This document shows, in pieces, positions 9,767-17,454 of a stretch of 64,000 nt of DNA. The stretch's first letter is position 1. The number at the start of each line of letters is the position of its first letter. The DNA is from Lachnospiraceae bacterium (GTDB lineage Bacteria; Bacillota; Clostridia; Lachnospirales; Lachnospiraceae): the NCBI GenBank assembly GCA_017427685.1, contig JAFRSH010000002.1, positions 62,001 through 126,000 on the forward strand, written 5' to 3'. The notes under the pieces are model-generated. The model had not been told where the DNA came from. It saw nothing but the letters and a program-made list of their open reading frames with translations, and did no database searches. Made by a program: the position numbers and the translations under genes.

Positions 9767-12643
9767 ATGAGCAAAAGAGTATTAAGTAATTTATCGAATA
9801 AAGTAATATCAATCATTATAGCTGCAATCATGATCATTTCATGCATGATGCCAAACGGGATAGTTATGATCAAGGCTGATCAGACGCCTGTTCAGTATGA
9901 GAATTATAATGAGGCAAACAAGTCTTTTGAGACGGAAAGCTGTACAGATTACCGAATTATTTCCGGCAATAATGATGCTGATATTACGACAGAAATCACC
10001 GGATGGTATGTTGTTGACGGGAATGTCGAAATCAGTGGTTTAATAGAAGTGGTGGGTTCTGCTAACTTGATTTTGAAGGATGGATGCAAACTCACGGCAT
10101 CAAAAGGAATAAATGTAGCAACCGGGTCAGCTCTTACCATCTATGGCCAGGGAGGCATAAACGGGGAAAATGCGGTGCCCGGGGAACTGATCTGTTTGGG
10201 TGAGTACGATCAGGCCGGAATCGGAGGTGAATATGGAGAGTTCACCGGAGATATTATCATTAACGGCGGCAAGATAAAATCCACAGGAGGGGATTATGGA
10301 GCCGGAATCGGGGGAGGTTGTGAAGGCCTTGGAACCAGTATAATAATAAACGGAGGAATCGTAGAAGCTAATGGAGGAAAGGATGCACCCGGAATCGGTG
10401 GCGCCACAGGATACGGAATCGCATCTATAACAATAAACGGGGGAATCGTGACAGCTAATGGAGGAGAGAATGCACCCGGAATCGGTGGAGGGAGTGAAGG
10501 AGACGAAATTATAGAGATAAACGGAGGGGAAGTTGAAGCAAACAGCGGGGGAGGTGGTTCGGCCGGAATAGGGGCAGCCGGATCCAATTCCGGTGTTACG
10601 AGAGTAACAATAAATGGTGGAAAGGTGAAGGCAAAGGGCTCCGACGAGTGGGGAGGCTTAGGAATCGGAGGAGGTCATCTTGGTACAACAATAATAGTTC
10701 GGGGAGGAATGATAGAGGCTATCGGAGGAGAGAAGGATTCTTTTAGAGGAGCCGGAATCGGGTCTGTGATCCCGGATGCCATATATAATTTGGATTCAGG
10801 GTTGCAGTGTTTTGTTTCGATGGATGAGAACTCCGGATATGAAGATGTATCTGAAGATGTATCGGATTCAGGATCCTTTGGAAGACAAAGGAGGTATGTT
10901 ATCGTCTATAAGAAACACAGTGGTTTTTTGTCTGCTTCAGGAAGTGTAGTAACCACGAAATGTATTAACAGAAATGGTTACAGGCAGAGCATTGATATGG
11001 AAATAAAGCCTCCCACAGAAATCGTCTTCGGAGATGAAGACTCCACAAAAGCGGTGCTTGAGGGTGTTGATGATTTCAACGCAGAACTTGGTAGAACGGA
11101 AGAAGAGAAAGTTTCGGTATCTCAAATCAAGTACTATGACGGAAACGGACAGCTGCTTAGTAAGGCACCTACTGCTAAGGGAAGCTATACAGCCAAGATC
11201 ACGGTTGACAGCGTTACTGCCTCGGTTGATTACCAAATAACAAAAGAGGATCCCGTTATTGCTGCGCCGATAGCAACGGGTTATACGTACACGGGAGACG
11301 ACCAATCTCTGATAACACGGGGATCTGTTACAGGAGGGACTCTTAAGTACAGTTTGTCAGAGAATGGCCCATTTAGCACAGACATACCCAAGGGGAAAGA
11401 CGCCGGACCATACACAGTTTACTATAAAGTTGATGGAGATAATGATTATAAAGACTCGGTAAAATACAGTGTTTCAGCGCAAATAAACAGGGCAAGCCTC
11501 GATCTTTCGCTCACGCAGGAAGGCCGGGTGAAGGGAAGCGCGGCATCTGATCCTGTTTTGACAGGAAATGAAGGTAACGGAGATGTCACATATGAGTACA
11601 AGAAAAAGTCCGATGATGATAACGCCTATGTGAACGCAGTGCCCACCGAACCCGGAGACTATGTTGTGAGAGCAACTGTGGCAGAAACGCAGAATTACTT
11701 TGGTGGAACTGCTACGGCGGAGTTTACGATCACAGAGCCGGAACCGGACCCTAATACGACAACTGCTCCGGTGATCGTTTATCAGCCGGTTTACTATCCA
11801 GAGGAGCCGAAAACCGTTGAAAAGAAGAATGACGGCCTCACAACCACGACAGAAGTGAAAAATCCTGATGGATCGATCTCAGAGATCTCTGTTACGAAGC
11901 TCACGGATGGTAGCGTTACAAGAGAGACGGTCAGAGACAAGGAAGGCAACGTTGAGTACGAGTATACAAGAACCAAGGATAACGGAACAACACTGGTTCA
12001 GACTATTAATGAGAGAGCGGACGGATCTAAGAAAGAGACATACGTAACCACCACAAAGTCCGGCACGGTAAGCACAAAGGTTAAGGAACTGACGGCTGAC
12101 GGCACCGTGATCTCCGGCGAGGGAAAGAGTTACGCTGACGGCAGAACTTCCCTCAAGGAAGCTATCACCGGTTCGGATGGCGTGACCAAGGTTGTTACTG
12201 AGAAGTCAGATGCTGCAGGAAACGTAGTATGGGCTGAGTACACTTCGATTAAGGATGATGCTAATATTCTCCTGACAACAGCGGAAGTGACAGGCACGAC
12301 CCTTAAGCTTCCTGATGAGATATGGGTAAACGAGCAGTACTTTGTTGTCGCAGAGATCGGGAAGAACGCCCTTAAGAACAACAAGACAGTCACCAAGCTG
12401 GCTATCGGTGAGAATGTGACTTCAATCGGAGATTCCGCGTTCAGGAACATGAAAAAACTTAAGAGCATTACCATCAATGCTGCGAACCTTGAGAGCATTG
12501 GTAAGAACGCCTTCAAGGGAGTCGGAGACAAGAAACGCGTGACCATAAGCGTTAAGGCTGAAACGGAAGAAGAATTTGAAAAGATCTGTGACATGATCAG
12601 AGCTGCCGGTGCAGGAAAGAAAGTGAAGTTCGTAAAAATCTGA
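9767..12643 (+). CDS. Large secreted repeat protein with glycine-rich, Ig-like and LRR-like modules
   Basis: A 958-residue predicted secreted protein. An N-terminal signal peptide (hydrophobic stretch IISIIIAAIMIISCMMPNG, residues ~14-35) is followed by a region (~60-330) of repeated NGG-(I/K)-V-x-A-x-GG and PGIGGG units, probably a parallel beta-solenoid. Next come two Ig-like MBG-type domains (~420-640), a charged region rich in DGS/KDG motifs, and a C-terminal BspA-like leucine-rich segment with NALKNNKTVTKLAIGENV and DSAF. The start is set by GGAG 6 bases before 9767; an ATG at 9755 lacks one. No LPXTG, SLH or choline-binding anchor is seen. Its MBG and C-terminal modules are clearly paralogous to the 1310-aa protein at 17455. 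Function is unknown; adhesion or polysaccharide contact is only a guess. Confidence 0.75.
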   Translation: MSKRVLSNLSNKVISIIIAAIMIISCMMPNGIVMIKADQTPVQYENYNEANKSFETESCTDYRIISGNNDADITTEITGWYVVDGNVEISGLIEVVGSANLILKDGCKLTASKGINVATGSALTIYGQGGINGENAVPGELICLGEYDQAGIGGEYGEFTGDIIINGGKIKSTGGDYGAGIGGGCEGLGTSIIINGGIVEANGGKDAPGIGGATGYGIASITINGGIVTANGGENAPGIGGGSEGDEIIEINGGEVEANSGGGGSAGIGAAGSNSGVTRVTINGGKVKAKGSDEWGGLGIGGGHLGTTIIVRGGMIEAIGGEKDSFRGAGIGSVIPDAIYNLDSGLQCFVSMDENSGYEDVSEDVSDSGSFGRQRRYVIVYKKHSGFLSASGSVVTTKCINRNGYRQSIDMEIKPPTEIVFGDEDSTKAVLEGVDDFNAELGRTEEEKVSVSQIKYYDGNGQLLSKAPTAKGSYTAKITVDSVTASVDYQITKEDPVIAAPIATGYTYTGDDQSLITRGSVTGGTLKYSLSENGPFSTDIPKGKDAGPYTVYYKVDGDNDYKDSVKYSVSAQINRASLDLSLTQEGRVKGSAASDPVLTGNEGNGDVTYEYKKKSDDDNAYVNAVPTEPGDYVVRATVAETQNYFGGTATAEFTITEPEPDPNTTTAPVIVYQPVYYPEEPKTVEKKNDGLTTTTEVKNPDGSISEISVTKLTDGSVTRETVRDKEGNVEYEYTRTKDNGTTLVQTINERADGSKKETYVTTTKSGTVSTKVKELTADGTVISGEGKSYADGRTSLKEAITGSDGVTKVVTEKSDAAGNVVWAEYTSIKDDANILLTTAEVTGTTLKLPDEIWVNEQYFVVAEIGKNALKNNKTVTKLAIGENVTSIGDSAFRNMKKLKSITINAANLESIGKNAFKGVGDKKRVTISVKAETEEEFEKICDMIRAAGAGKKVKFVKI

Positions 12644-12681
12644 TCTACATACAGGCACAGGTACAGCTATAGTTTAAAAGA

Positions 12682-12719
12682 AGAGACGGTTATCTGAAAA
12701 AATGGTAGCCGTCTCTTTG
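12682..12719. terminator. Bidirectional terminator between convergent genes
   Basis: AGAGACGGTTA (from 12682) pairs with TAGCCGTCTCT (to 12716) with one G-U, loop containing AAAAAA on one side, TTT on the other. It lies between the converging surface-protein gene and the Rpn-family gene, so it can serve both strands. Confidence 0.7.
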
Positions 12720-12732
12720 ATGTGTCACAAAA

Positions 12733-13698
12733 TCAGTTGTTTTCGTATGTTGCAAGCTTATCACGGAGTTCGCGGATAAGGTTGTTCTGTTCTTCTATGG
12801 TCTTTTCGGCCCTGTCTGCTCGGGCTTTTTCCGCTGCGGTCTGCTGTCTTGCCTCAGCGGTCTGCTGCCTTGCCTCAGCGGTCTGCTGTCTTGCCTCAGC
12901 GGTCTGCTTTCTTGCCTCTTCAGTCTGCTGTCTTGCAGTTTCTGCATCTTTGACGAGCATCTTCCAAAGACGTTCGCCATCCTCACGTCTCTGCATCCGA
13001 TCGCGAATGCGTTCGTCCTCCGTCATCTGCCATACGGAAGAGACTGCCTTATCGATAGTCTGATTGTTTTCTGCCAACATCTTGAGTTCCTCCCATGATT
13101 CGGCTTTAAAAAGCCTTGCCCAGTCGACCAATCCGTAACGGATGTCTTCTTCGTCAGCGAGTTCAATGTTAGTGAGATCTACATTTGAAAGCATCAACTT
13201 GTCGGAGTATTGAATGTGTTCGTTGTCTGTACTGGTAAGTACAAAGGATCTGTAAAATGCGGGATGCTCTTTGAAAATGCAGAAATCACAGAACGATATC
13301 TGCCAGAAACCCATATTATCGGCGTATTTATCACCGTGAGTGAGACTGTCAAAACCACGACACGCATATAACACGCTACGCTCGACCCAACCGGTATGAT
13401 TGTATGCCTGCATCTCGATATTAATAGGTTTCTTCATGTTCATTATAACATTGATGTCAAGACGGATCTCTTTATCATCAACGCTTTCGCCGGGTACTAT
13501 AGGGTTTATGACGGTGACCTGCTCAATCTCGTCGATGCTGACATGCATGAACGAAGCGATGATCGCCTTCAGAGTATCAGGATCCTCTTGAAGAAGCATC
13601 CTGAAGAGGTAGTCGTTGCACATTTTGAAACCCAGAGCCCCGGTTTTTTCCTTCCAGGCGCCGTTGTAGGGTAAAGAGTTACTTTGAGATTTGATCAT
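12733..13698 (-). CDS. Rpn family PD-(D/E)XK nuclease/putative transposase with coiled-coil tail
   Basis: A 321-residue member of the Rpn/PD-(D/E)XK nuclease transposase family. Family features are the N-terminal NDYLFRMLLQ element and the core RLDINVIMN...INIEMQ (residues ~79-97), where D, E and Q fit the nuclease active site. Known relatives (RpnA-E) promote RecA-independent recombination and cleave DNA; many copies occur in clostridial genomes. The C-terminal ~80 residues are a predicted coiled coil with near-identical heptads TAEARQQ. GGGAG precedes the ATG at 13698. It lies alone, opposite to its surface-protein neighbours, as expected for an accessory or selfish gene. Nuclease activity here is inferred from the family. 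Confidence 0.85.
   Translation of the reverse strand: MIKSQSNSLPYNGAWKEKTGALGFKMCNDYLFRMLLQEDPDTLKAIIASFMHVSIDEIEQVTVINPIVPGESVDDKEIRLDINVIMNMKKPINIEMQAYNHTGWVERSVLYACRGFDSLTHGDKYADNMGFWQISFCDFCIFKEHPAFYRSFVLTSTDNEHIQYSDKLMLSNVDLTNIELADEEDIRYGLVDWARLFKAESWEELKMLAENNQTIDKAVSSVWQMTEDERIRDRMQRREDGERLWKMLVKDAETARQQTEEARKQTAEARQQTAEARQQTAEARQQTAAEKARADRAEKTIEEQNNLIRELRDKLATYENN
12836..12919 (-). repeat. Four 21-bp tandem repeats in the Rpn gene
   Basis: Four consecutive 21-base units (from 12836, 12857, 12878, 12899), the first three nearly identical and the last diverged. Each encodes one heptad (TAEARQQ) of the coiled-coil tail. Being in-frame, copy-number changes would lengthen or shorten the tail without a frameshift. 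Confidence 0.9.
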
Positions 13699-13967
13699 AA
13701 GGTGTCTCCCTTCTGAAACCGGAGTCGGTTTCGATGTTTACGTATGCAAGTCTGAAGATTCAGATTGCGGTACGGTGCAAGCAGGAGAACAATCTGATAT
13801 CGTTCATGTCCTGCCGTTAGAAATGGATGATCCCTAAGCAGCAGAACATGATCTTTAGATCTGAGAATACATCGGCACAGACGATGCATGCAGAAAAGGT
13901 AGATGAGGTTTACTGCCTTTGGTTCCAATATAGTACCATGCCGGGAATTCAAATTCCATCGGCGATT

Positions 13968-14027
13968 TTAACAAACCGAAGGCGTGAAATTTGTGCAAAA
14001 TCACAACAACGATTTACTTGACAAGCG
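13968..14027 (+). repeat. 60-bp dispersed repeat, copy 2
   Basis: Second copy of the repeat at 9510-9569, with four substitutions. It lies in the 484-base gap between the Rpn gene and the next secreted-protein gene (13699-14182). I see no gene in that gap; the other recognisable element is a terminator-like hairpin at 14101. Confidence 0.8.
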
Positions 14028-14100
14028 ATAAATCCTTGAAGACATGATTATACTAGGATACAGAGCAAGGGAAAGAACTATAGGCTTGTAGAATACTTTT

Positions 14101-14135
14101 GGGGATACTATAATAGTCCTATATATCCCCTTTTT
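14101..14135 (+). terminator. Terminator-like hairpin in the leader of the Big2 protein gene
   Basis: GGGGATAcTATA pairs with TATATATCCCC (one bulged C), loop ATAGTCC, followed by TTTTT. It ends 48 bases before the next start codon and downstream of the 60-bp repeat. No plus-strand gene precedes it, so an attenuator role in the leader is plausible. Confidence 0.55.
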
Positions 14136-14182
14136 ACTGGGAAAGAACAAGTTGTTTGATGGGTGTTTTACAGGAGGTATTT

Positions 14183-15250
14183 ATGAAGAAGGGTTTACTG
14201 ACGGCAGTATTGGCAGTTGTTATTGCGGTTCTGTTCTTTGGTGTGCAGAAGGCGCAGGCAGGACATGATATAGGGACATTGTCCAAAGAGAATCCCTGTG
14301 TTTATGTCAGGTTTTCTCTTGAGAAAGGTGAGAATTTCTTCGGAGCATTTTATGCTGTTTCCGGGACAGCCAAGGATGTTTCGATCGTCATCGAAAACCT
14401 GAGCAAGGGCGATGTTTCCCTTGATGCCGAGATCAGCAGGATGGGAGAAGACAGCAGCGTACTGAAGAACCTGTCACTGAAAAAGGGCAAGAAGCAGGTC
14501 TCTGCAGCCCTCGGCGACATGAAGAACAAAGAAGAGTTCTTTATATTAATCGAGAACGCTAACTGCTACGATCTCGATAAGATGGATATAGGTATCAGTG
14601 TATACAGCGAAGGCTGGGGTGCGGGCAAGCACGATTTCACGAAGCTTGTTCTGAAAAAGAAAGAAGTAACTCTTAAGGCCGGTAAGAAGACTACTCTGAA
14701 GTATTCCATCGACAAGGATCTGAAGAAGAGCGGAGTCACATGGAGCTCGTCGGATAAGAGTGTGGTCACCGTTTCAAAGAAGGGCAAGATCACTGCGAAA
14801 AAAGAAGGATATGCCGTGATCACGTGCACATCCAAGAAGAATAAGAATATATCGGCACAGTGTACGATATGGGTTGATGCTAATCTTGTACAGAGCGGCG
14901 ATATTAATGATGTAACGCTGACAGAGGAGCCGTTCAACCTGGATTCCGCATACAGAGAGTTGACACTCGAATCCAACGGCTATTCGGGATCGGTGACGAT
15001 CGAAGTCGAATGTGACGACGGAGTGGATTCCTTTACGGTTCAGGTTGAAAAGAATAAATCCTACCTGCTTGAGTACAGATATGATTTCACTAATGTTGAT
15101 GATAACTGGGAAAGCTATATCTGGGGTGGAATCAATATGGGCACAAAGGTGCTTTCGGTTTCTGTTCAGGGCGGAGAAGGGTACAGTGCGTATTCGAAGT
15201 TTACAGGTAACAAGTTCAGAAAGGGATCTCACGAATTCCGCGAGAAATAA
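14183..15250 (+). CDS. Secreted protein with bacterial Ig-like (Big2) domain
   Basis: A 355-residue predicted exported protein. The N-terminal signal peptide (LLTAVLAVVIAVLFFGVQ, ending near AQAG) is followed by an all-beta region, a group 2 bacterial Ig-like domain at residues ~155-235 (LKAGKKTTLKYSID, VTWSSSDKSVVTVSKKGKIT, GYAVITCTSKK) and a C-terminal beta-rich part of unknown type. Big2 domains occur in surface adhesins and enzymes. The ATG at 14183 is chosen for its AGGAGG 6 bases upstream; an ATG at 14156 would precede the Shine-Dalgarno. It is followed after 36 bases by another secreted-protein gene and the two are probably co-transcribed. No cell-wall anchor is visible. Confidence 0.75.
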   Translation: MKKGLLTAVLAVVIAVLFFGVQKAQAGHDIGTLSKENPCVYVRFSLEKGENFFGAFYAVSGTAKDVSIVIENLSKGDVSLDAEISRMGEDSSVLKNLSLKKGKKQVSAALGDMKNKEEFFILIENANCYDLDKMDIGISVYSEGWGAGKHDFTKLVLKKKEVTLKAGKKTTLKYSIDKDLKKSGVTWSSSDKSVVTVSKKGKITAKKEGYAVITCTSKKNKNISAQCTIWVDANLVQSGDINDVTLTEEPFNLDSAYRELTLESNGYSGSVTIEVECDDGVDSFTVQVEKNKSYLLEYRYDFTNVDDNWESYIWGGINMGTKVLSVSVQGGEGYSAYSKFTGNKFRKGSHEFREK

Positions 15251-15286
15251 GGAATGAAATTACAAGTATAATAAGGAGGCTTAAAC

Positions 15287-16516
15287 ATGAGGATGTTTAA
15301 AAGGTTTTTATCGGTAGTTTTAACTTTGGCTCTTGCTATATCGGTATTTGAATGTTCGTTTGAAAATACTGAGGCACAGGCAGCTGCGAAACCCGCAAAG
15401 CCTTCCGTATCGGCAACTGCGGGAGCGGACGGGAAGAGCATAAACATAAGCGTTGCTAAGACAAAGGACGCAGCGGGATATAAAATCCTTGTAAAGAAAC
15501 CCGGATCGGATAAATTTGTTAAGCTTACGACCATCAAAAAAGACGGTACGGCTGAAAGAAGCTATACAGCGAAAAACCTTGATGCCGGTACATATTCGTT
15601 TAAGGTAAGAGCTTACGCTAAATCCGGCAATAAGACCGTTTGGGGTAAGTACAGCAAGGTCGTTTCCGTCACGCTTAAAAAAGCTGTTTCAAAGAAGGAC
15701 AGAAAGGTTGTTGAATTCGGTTCGTACAAGCAGGAAGCAACCAAGTTTGATAACGGTTATCCGACAGAGTTTAAGACCTCTCCGATAGAGTGGATCGTGC
15801 TCAAAGAGGATTCGGACAAGATGCTTCTCCTCAGCAAGGAAATCCTTGAATTCAGGGAGATTACATGGGCTCATAACGGCCACACAAGGTGGGATGAGTC
15901 TTCAATAAGACGCTGGCTGAACGATGAGTTTATGAATACGGCATTTACCGATGACGAGAAAGAAAAGATAATCGAAACCGAGCTCGTTACAGGCGAGAGC
16001 CCCGCATTCGCGACTGACGGAAAACCCGATGGAGACGACTATTTCACCGGCGACATCACAACCAAGGACAAGGTTTTCCTGCTTTCTACCGAGGATGTAC
16101 TGAATAAAGAATATGCTCTTTACCCCGATTATCTTACATTTGATGATGTATATGACCTCGCATACAGCATGTCGTGGATGTGGAATTACACCAAGCGTCT
16201 TGAGGAAGCGGTTGAACTAAGGTGTTCATTTACCGATTACGCTCTTTACACCTATGGTCTTGTTACAGATATCGATACCGGTGACAGGACGTGGGAAGGT
16301 GAGTATTCCGAATACTCATACGACTATGTAAAGAATAATTCGCAGGAATATGCGGAAGGTCGCACAGCCGAAGGTAAGCCTTCTTACAATTGGTGGCTGA
16401 GAACACCGGGAAACAGAAAGAGAAGACTCTATCAGGTAAGTGCATCAGGGGCGCTTTCGTGTGAATTTGATGAGTGCAAAGAGGGAATCAGACCCGCTGT
16501 ATGGGTTAAAAAGTAA
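15287..16516 (+). CDS. Secreted FN3 and DUF6273 domain protein
   Basis: A 409-residue predicted exported protein. A signal peptide (residues 1-33, ending near AQAAA) leads into a fibronectin type III-like domain (~37-130; AAGYKILVKKPGSDKF, GTYSFKVRAYAKSG). The C-terminal two thirds match DUF6273: SSIRRWLNDEFMNTAFTDDE, NWWLRTPGNRKRRLYQVS and a final GIRPAVWVKK. DUF6273 is common in secreted clostridial proteins and has no established function. AGGAGG lies 9 bases before the ATG. The neighbours are secreted proteins, and a terminator follows at 16539. Confidence 0.8.
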   Translation: MRMFKRFLSVVLTLALAISVFECSFENTEAQAAAKPAKPSVSATAGADGKSINISVAKTKDAAGYKILVKKPGSDKFVKLTTIKKDGTAERSYTAKNLDAGTYSFKVRAYAKSGNKTVWGKYSKVVSVTLKKAVSKKDRKVVEFGSYKQEATKFDNGYPTEFKTSPIEWIVLKEDSDKMLLLSKEILEFREITWAHNGHTRWDESSIRRWLNDEFMNTAFTDDEKEKIIETELVTGESPAFATDGKPDGDDYFTGDITTKDKVFLLSTEDVLNKEYALYPDYLTFDDVYDLAYSMSWMWNYTKRLEEAVELRCSFTDYALYTYGLVTDIDTGDRTWEGEYSEYSYDYVKNNSQEYAEGRTAEGKPSYNWWLRTPGNRKRRLYQVSASGALSCEFDECKEGIRPAVWVKK

Positions 16517-16538
16517 TGATATTGTGATATAGTTTGGA

Positions 16539-16568
16539 ACGGGCTCCGGTTTTTCGGAGCCCGTTTTG
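16539..16568 (+). terminator. Terminator after DUF6273 gene
   Basis: ACGGGCTCCG (16539-16548), loop GTTTTT, CGGAGCCCGT (16555-16564), then TTTG. It closes the two-gene secreted-protein unit. Confidence 0.85.
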
Positions 16569-16608
16569 TCAACTCTTCCTGAGGGTCCCGGGTGGGTCAC
16601 CAATTATC

Positions 16609-16652
16609 TTGACATATAGCACCCATCCTGATACAATGTGTATCAGGATGGG
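16609..16652 (+). promoter_or_regulatory. TetR-gene promoter with overlapping operator palindrome
   Basis: TTGACA at 16609-16614, 17-base spacer, TACAAT at 16632-16637. The palindrome CCCATCCTGATACA (16622-16635), ATG spacer, TGTATCAGGATGGG (16639-16652) is perfect over 14+14 bases and covers the -10 and start region. This is the expected layout of a TetR autorepression operator. It could also fold as a hairpin at the RNA 5' end. Confidence 0.8.
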
Positions 16653-16696
16653 CGTTGGAACATTTTGTTTTTATGCGCAGAAATGGAAGAAGCGTT

Positions 16697-17368
16697 ATGT
16701 GGAGTTCAGCCAAGGGAGAAAAAAACACGCAGGAGAGGCGGACGGTGCTGCTCGAGAAGGGTTTTGAGCTCTTCTCAAGTAAGGGCATCGAAGCCATCGG
16801 CATGAGGGACGTCACGAAGGTTGTCGGTTGCGGCAGCACCAGTGCGTACCGTTACTTTGGGTCAAAAGCCGAGTTTGTGGTCGCTGTTGCCACGTGGAAG
16901 TGGGAGCAGTTCCAGGACAACTACCGTAAGCTAAAGCCCAAAGCAAGATCAGAAGACATGACGGCTGCGGAGTTCTTCGAATTTTTCCTCGACTCGTTCC
17001 TGGTGCTTTATCGGGACAACATGGCGATGCTTCGCTTCAATCAGTTCTTTAATGTCTTTGTGCTCTCGGAGCATATCGACACCAATACGCTGAAGCCCTA
17101 TCAGGAGATGATAGGGAGGTTTAAAGAACGTTTCCATGAGATGTACATGAGGGCTCAACAGGACAAGACCTTGAGAACTGACGAGCCTGAAGACAGGATG
17201 TTCAGCAGGTCACTCCACCTGATGCTTGCGGCAGTAACGAGATATGCAGTCGGCCTTGTGTATGTTCCTTCGGACGGGTTTGACGCGATGGAGGAGCTGC
17301 GTTACCTGAAGGAGCTGATCCTTGAGGATTACAAGATCAAACAGGTTGCCAAAAAGCAACGCGTATAA
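16697..17368 (+). CDS. TetR/AcrR family transcriptional regulator
   Basis: A 223-residue repressor-type regulator. The N-terminal helix-turn-helix is at about residues 10-60 (LLEKGFELFSSKGIEAIGMRDVTKVVGCGSTSAYRYFGSKAEF, read in parts), with the typical YRYFGSKAEF end. The all-helical C-terminal ligand/dimer domain is not assignable to a subfamily. The start at 16697 is chosen for GGAAGAAG upstream; ATGs at 16655 and 16673 lack a ribosome binding site, and the first overlaps the operator region. The operator over its own promoter indicates autoregulation. The neighbouring 1310-aa surface protein, 86 bases downstream on the same strand, may be in the same transcript and hence a target. The ligand is unknown. 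Confidence 0.88.
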   Translation: MWSSAKGEKNTQERRTVLLEKGFELFSSKGIEAIGMRDVTKVVGCGSTSAYRYFGSKAEFVVAVATWKWEQFQDNYRKLKPKARSEDMTAAEFFEFFLDSFLVLYRDNMAMLRFNQFFNVFVLSEHIDTNTLKPYQEMIGRFKERFHEMYMRAQQDKTLRTDEPEDRMFSRSLHLMLAAVTRYAVGLVYVPSDGFDAMEELRYLKELILEDYKIKQVAKKQRV

Positions 17369-17454
17369 AAGGAACCCGATACACCGATACAAGGTCATGT
17401 TTTGGGCAAGAAAACTGAAAGGGTTTGGAAGTCATTTCCAAAGAGGAGAGTAGA

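Noticed and set aside
12836..12919. Short tandem repeats considered as a CRISPR array
   Set aside because: Units are 21 bp with no spacers and are in-frame within a coiled-coil tail.
13695..14021. Small frames on both strands in the gap after the Rpn gene
   Set aside because: No ribosome binding sites, no family resemblance and overlap with the 60-bp repeat.
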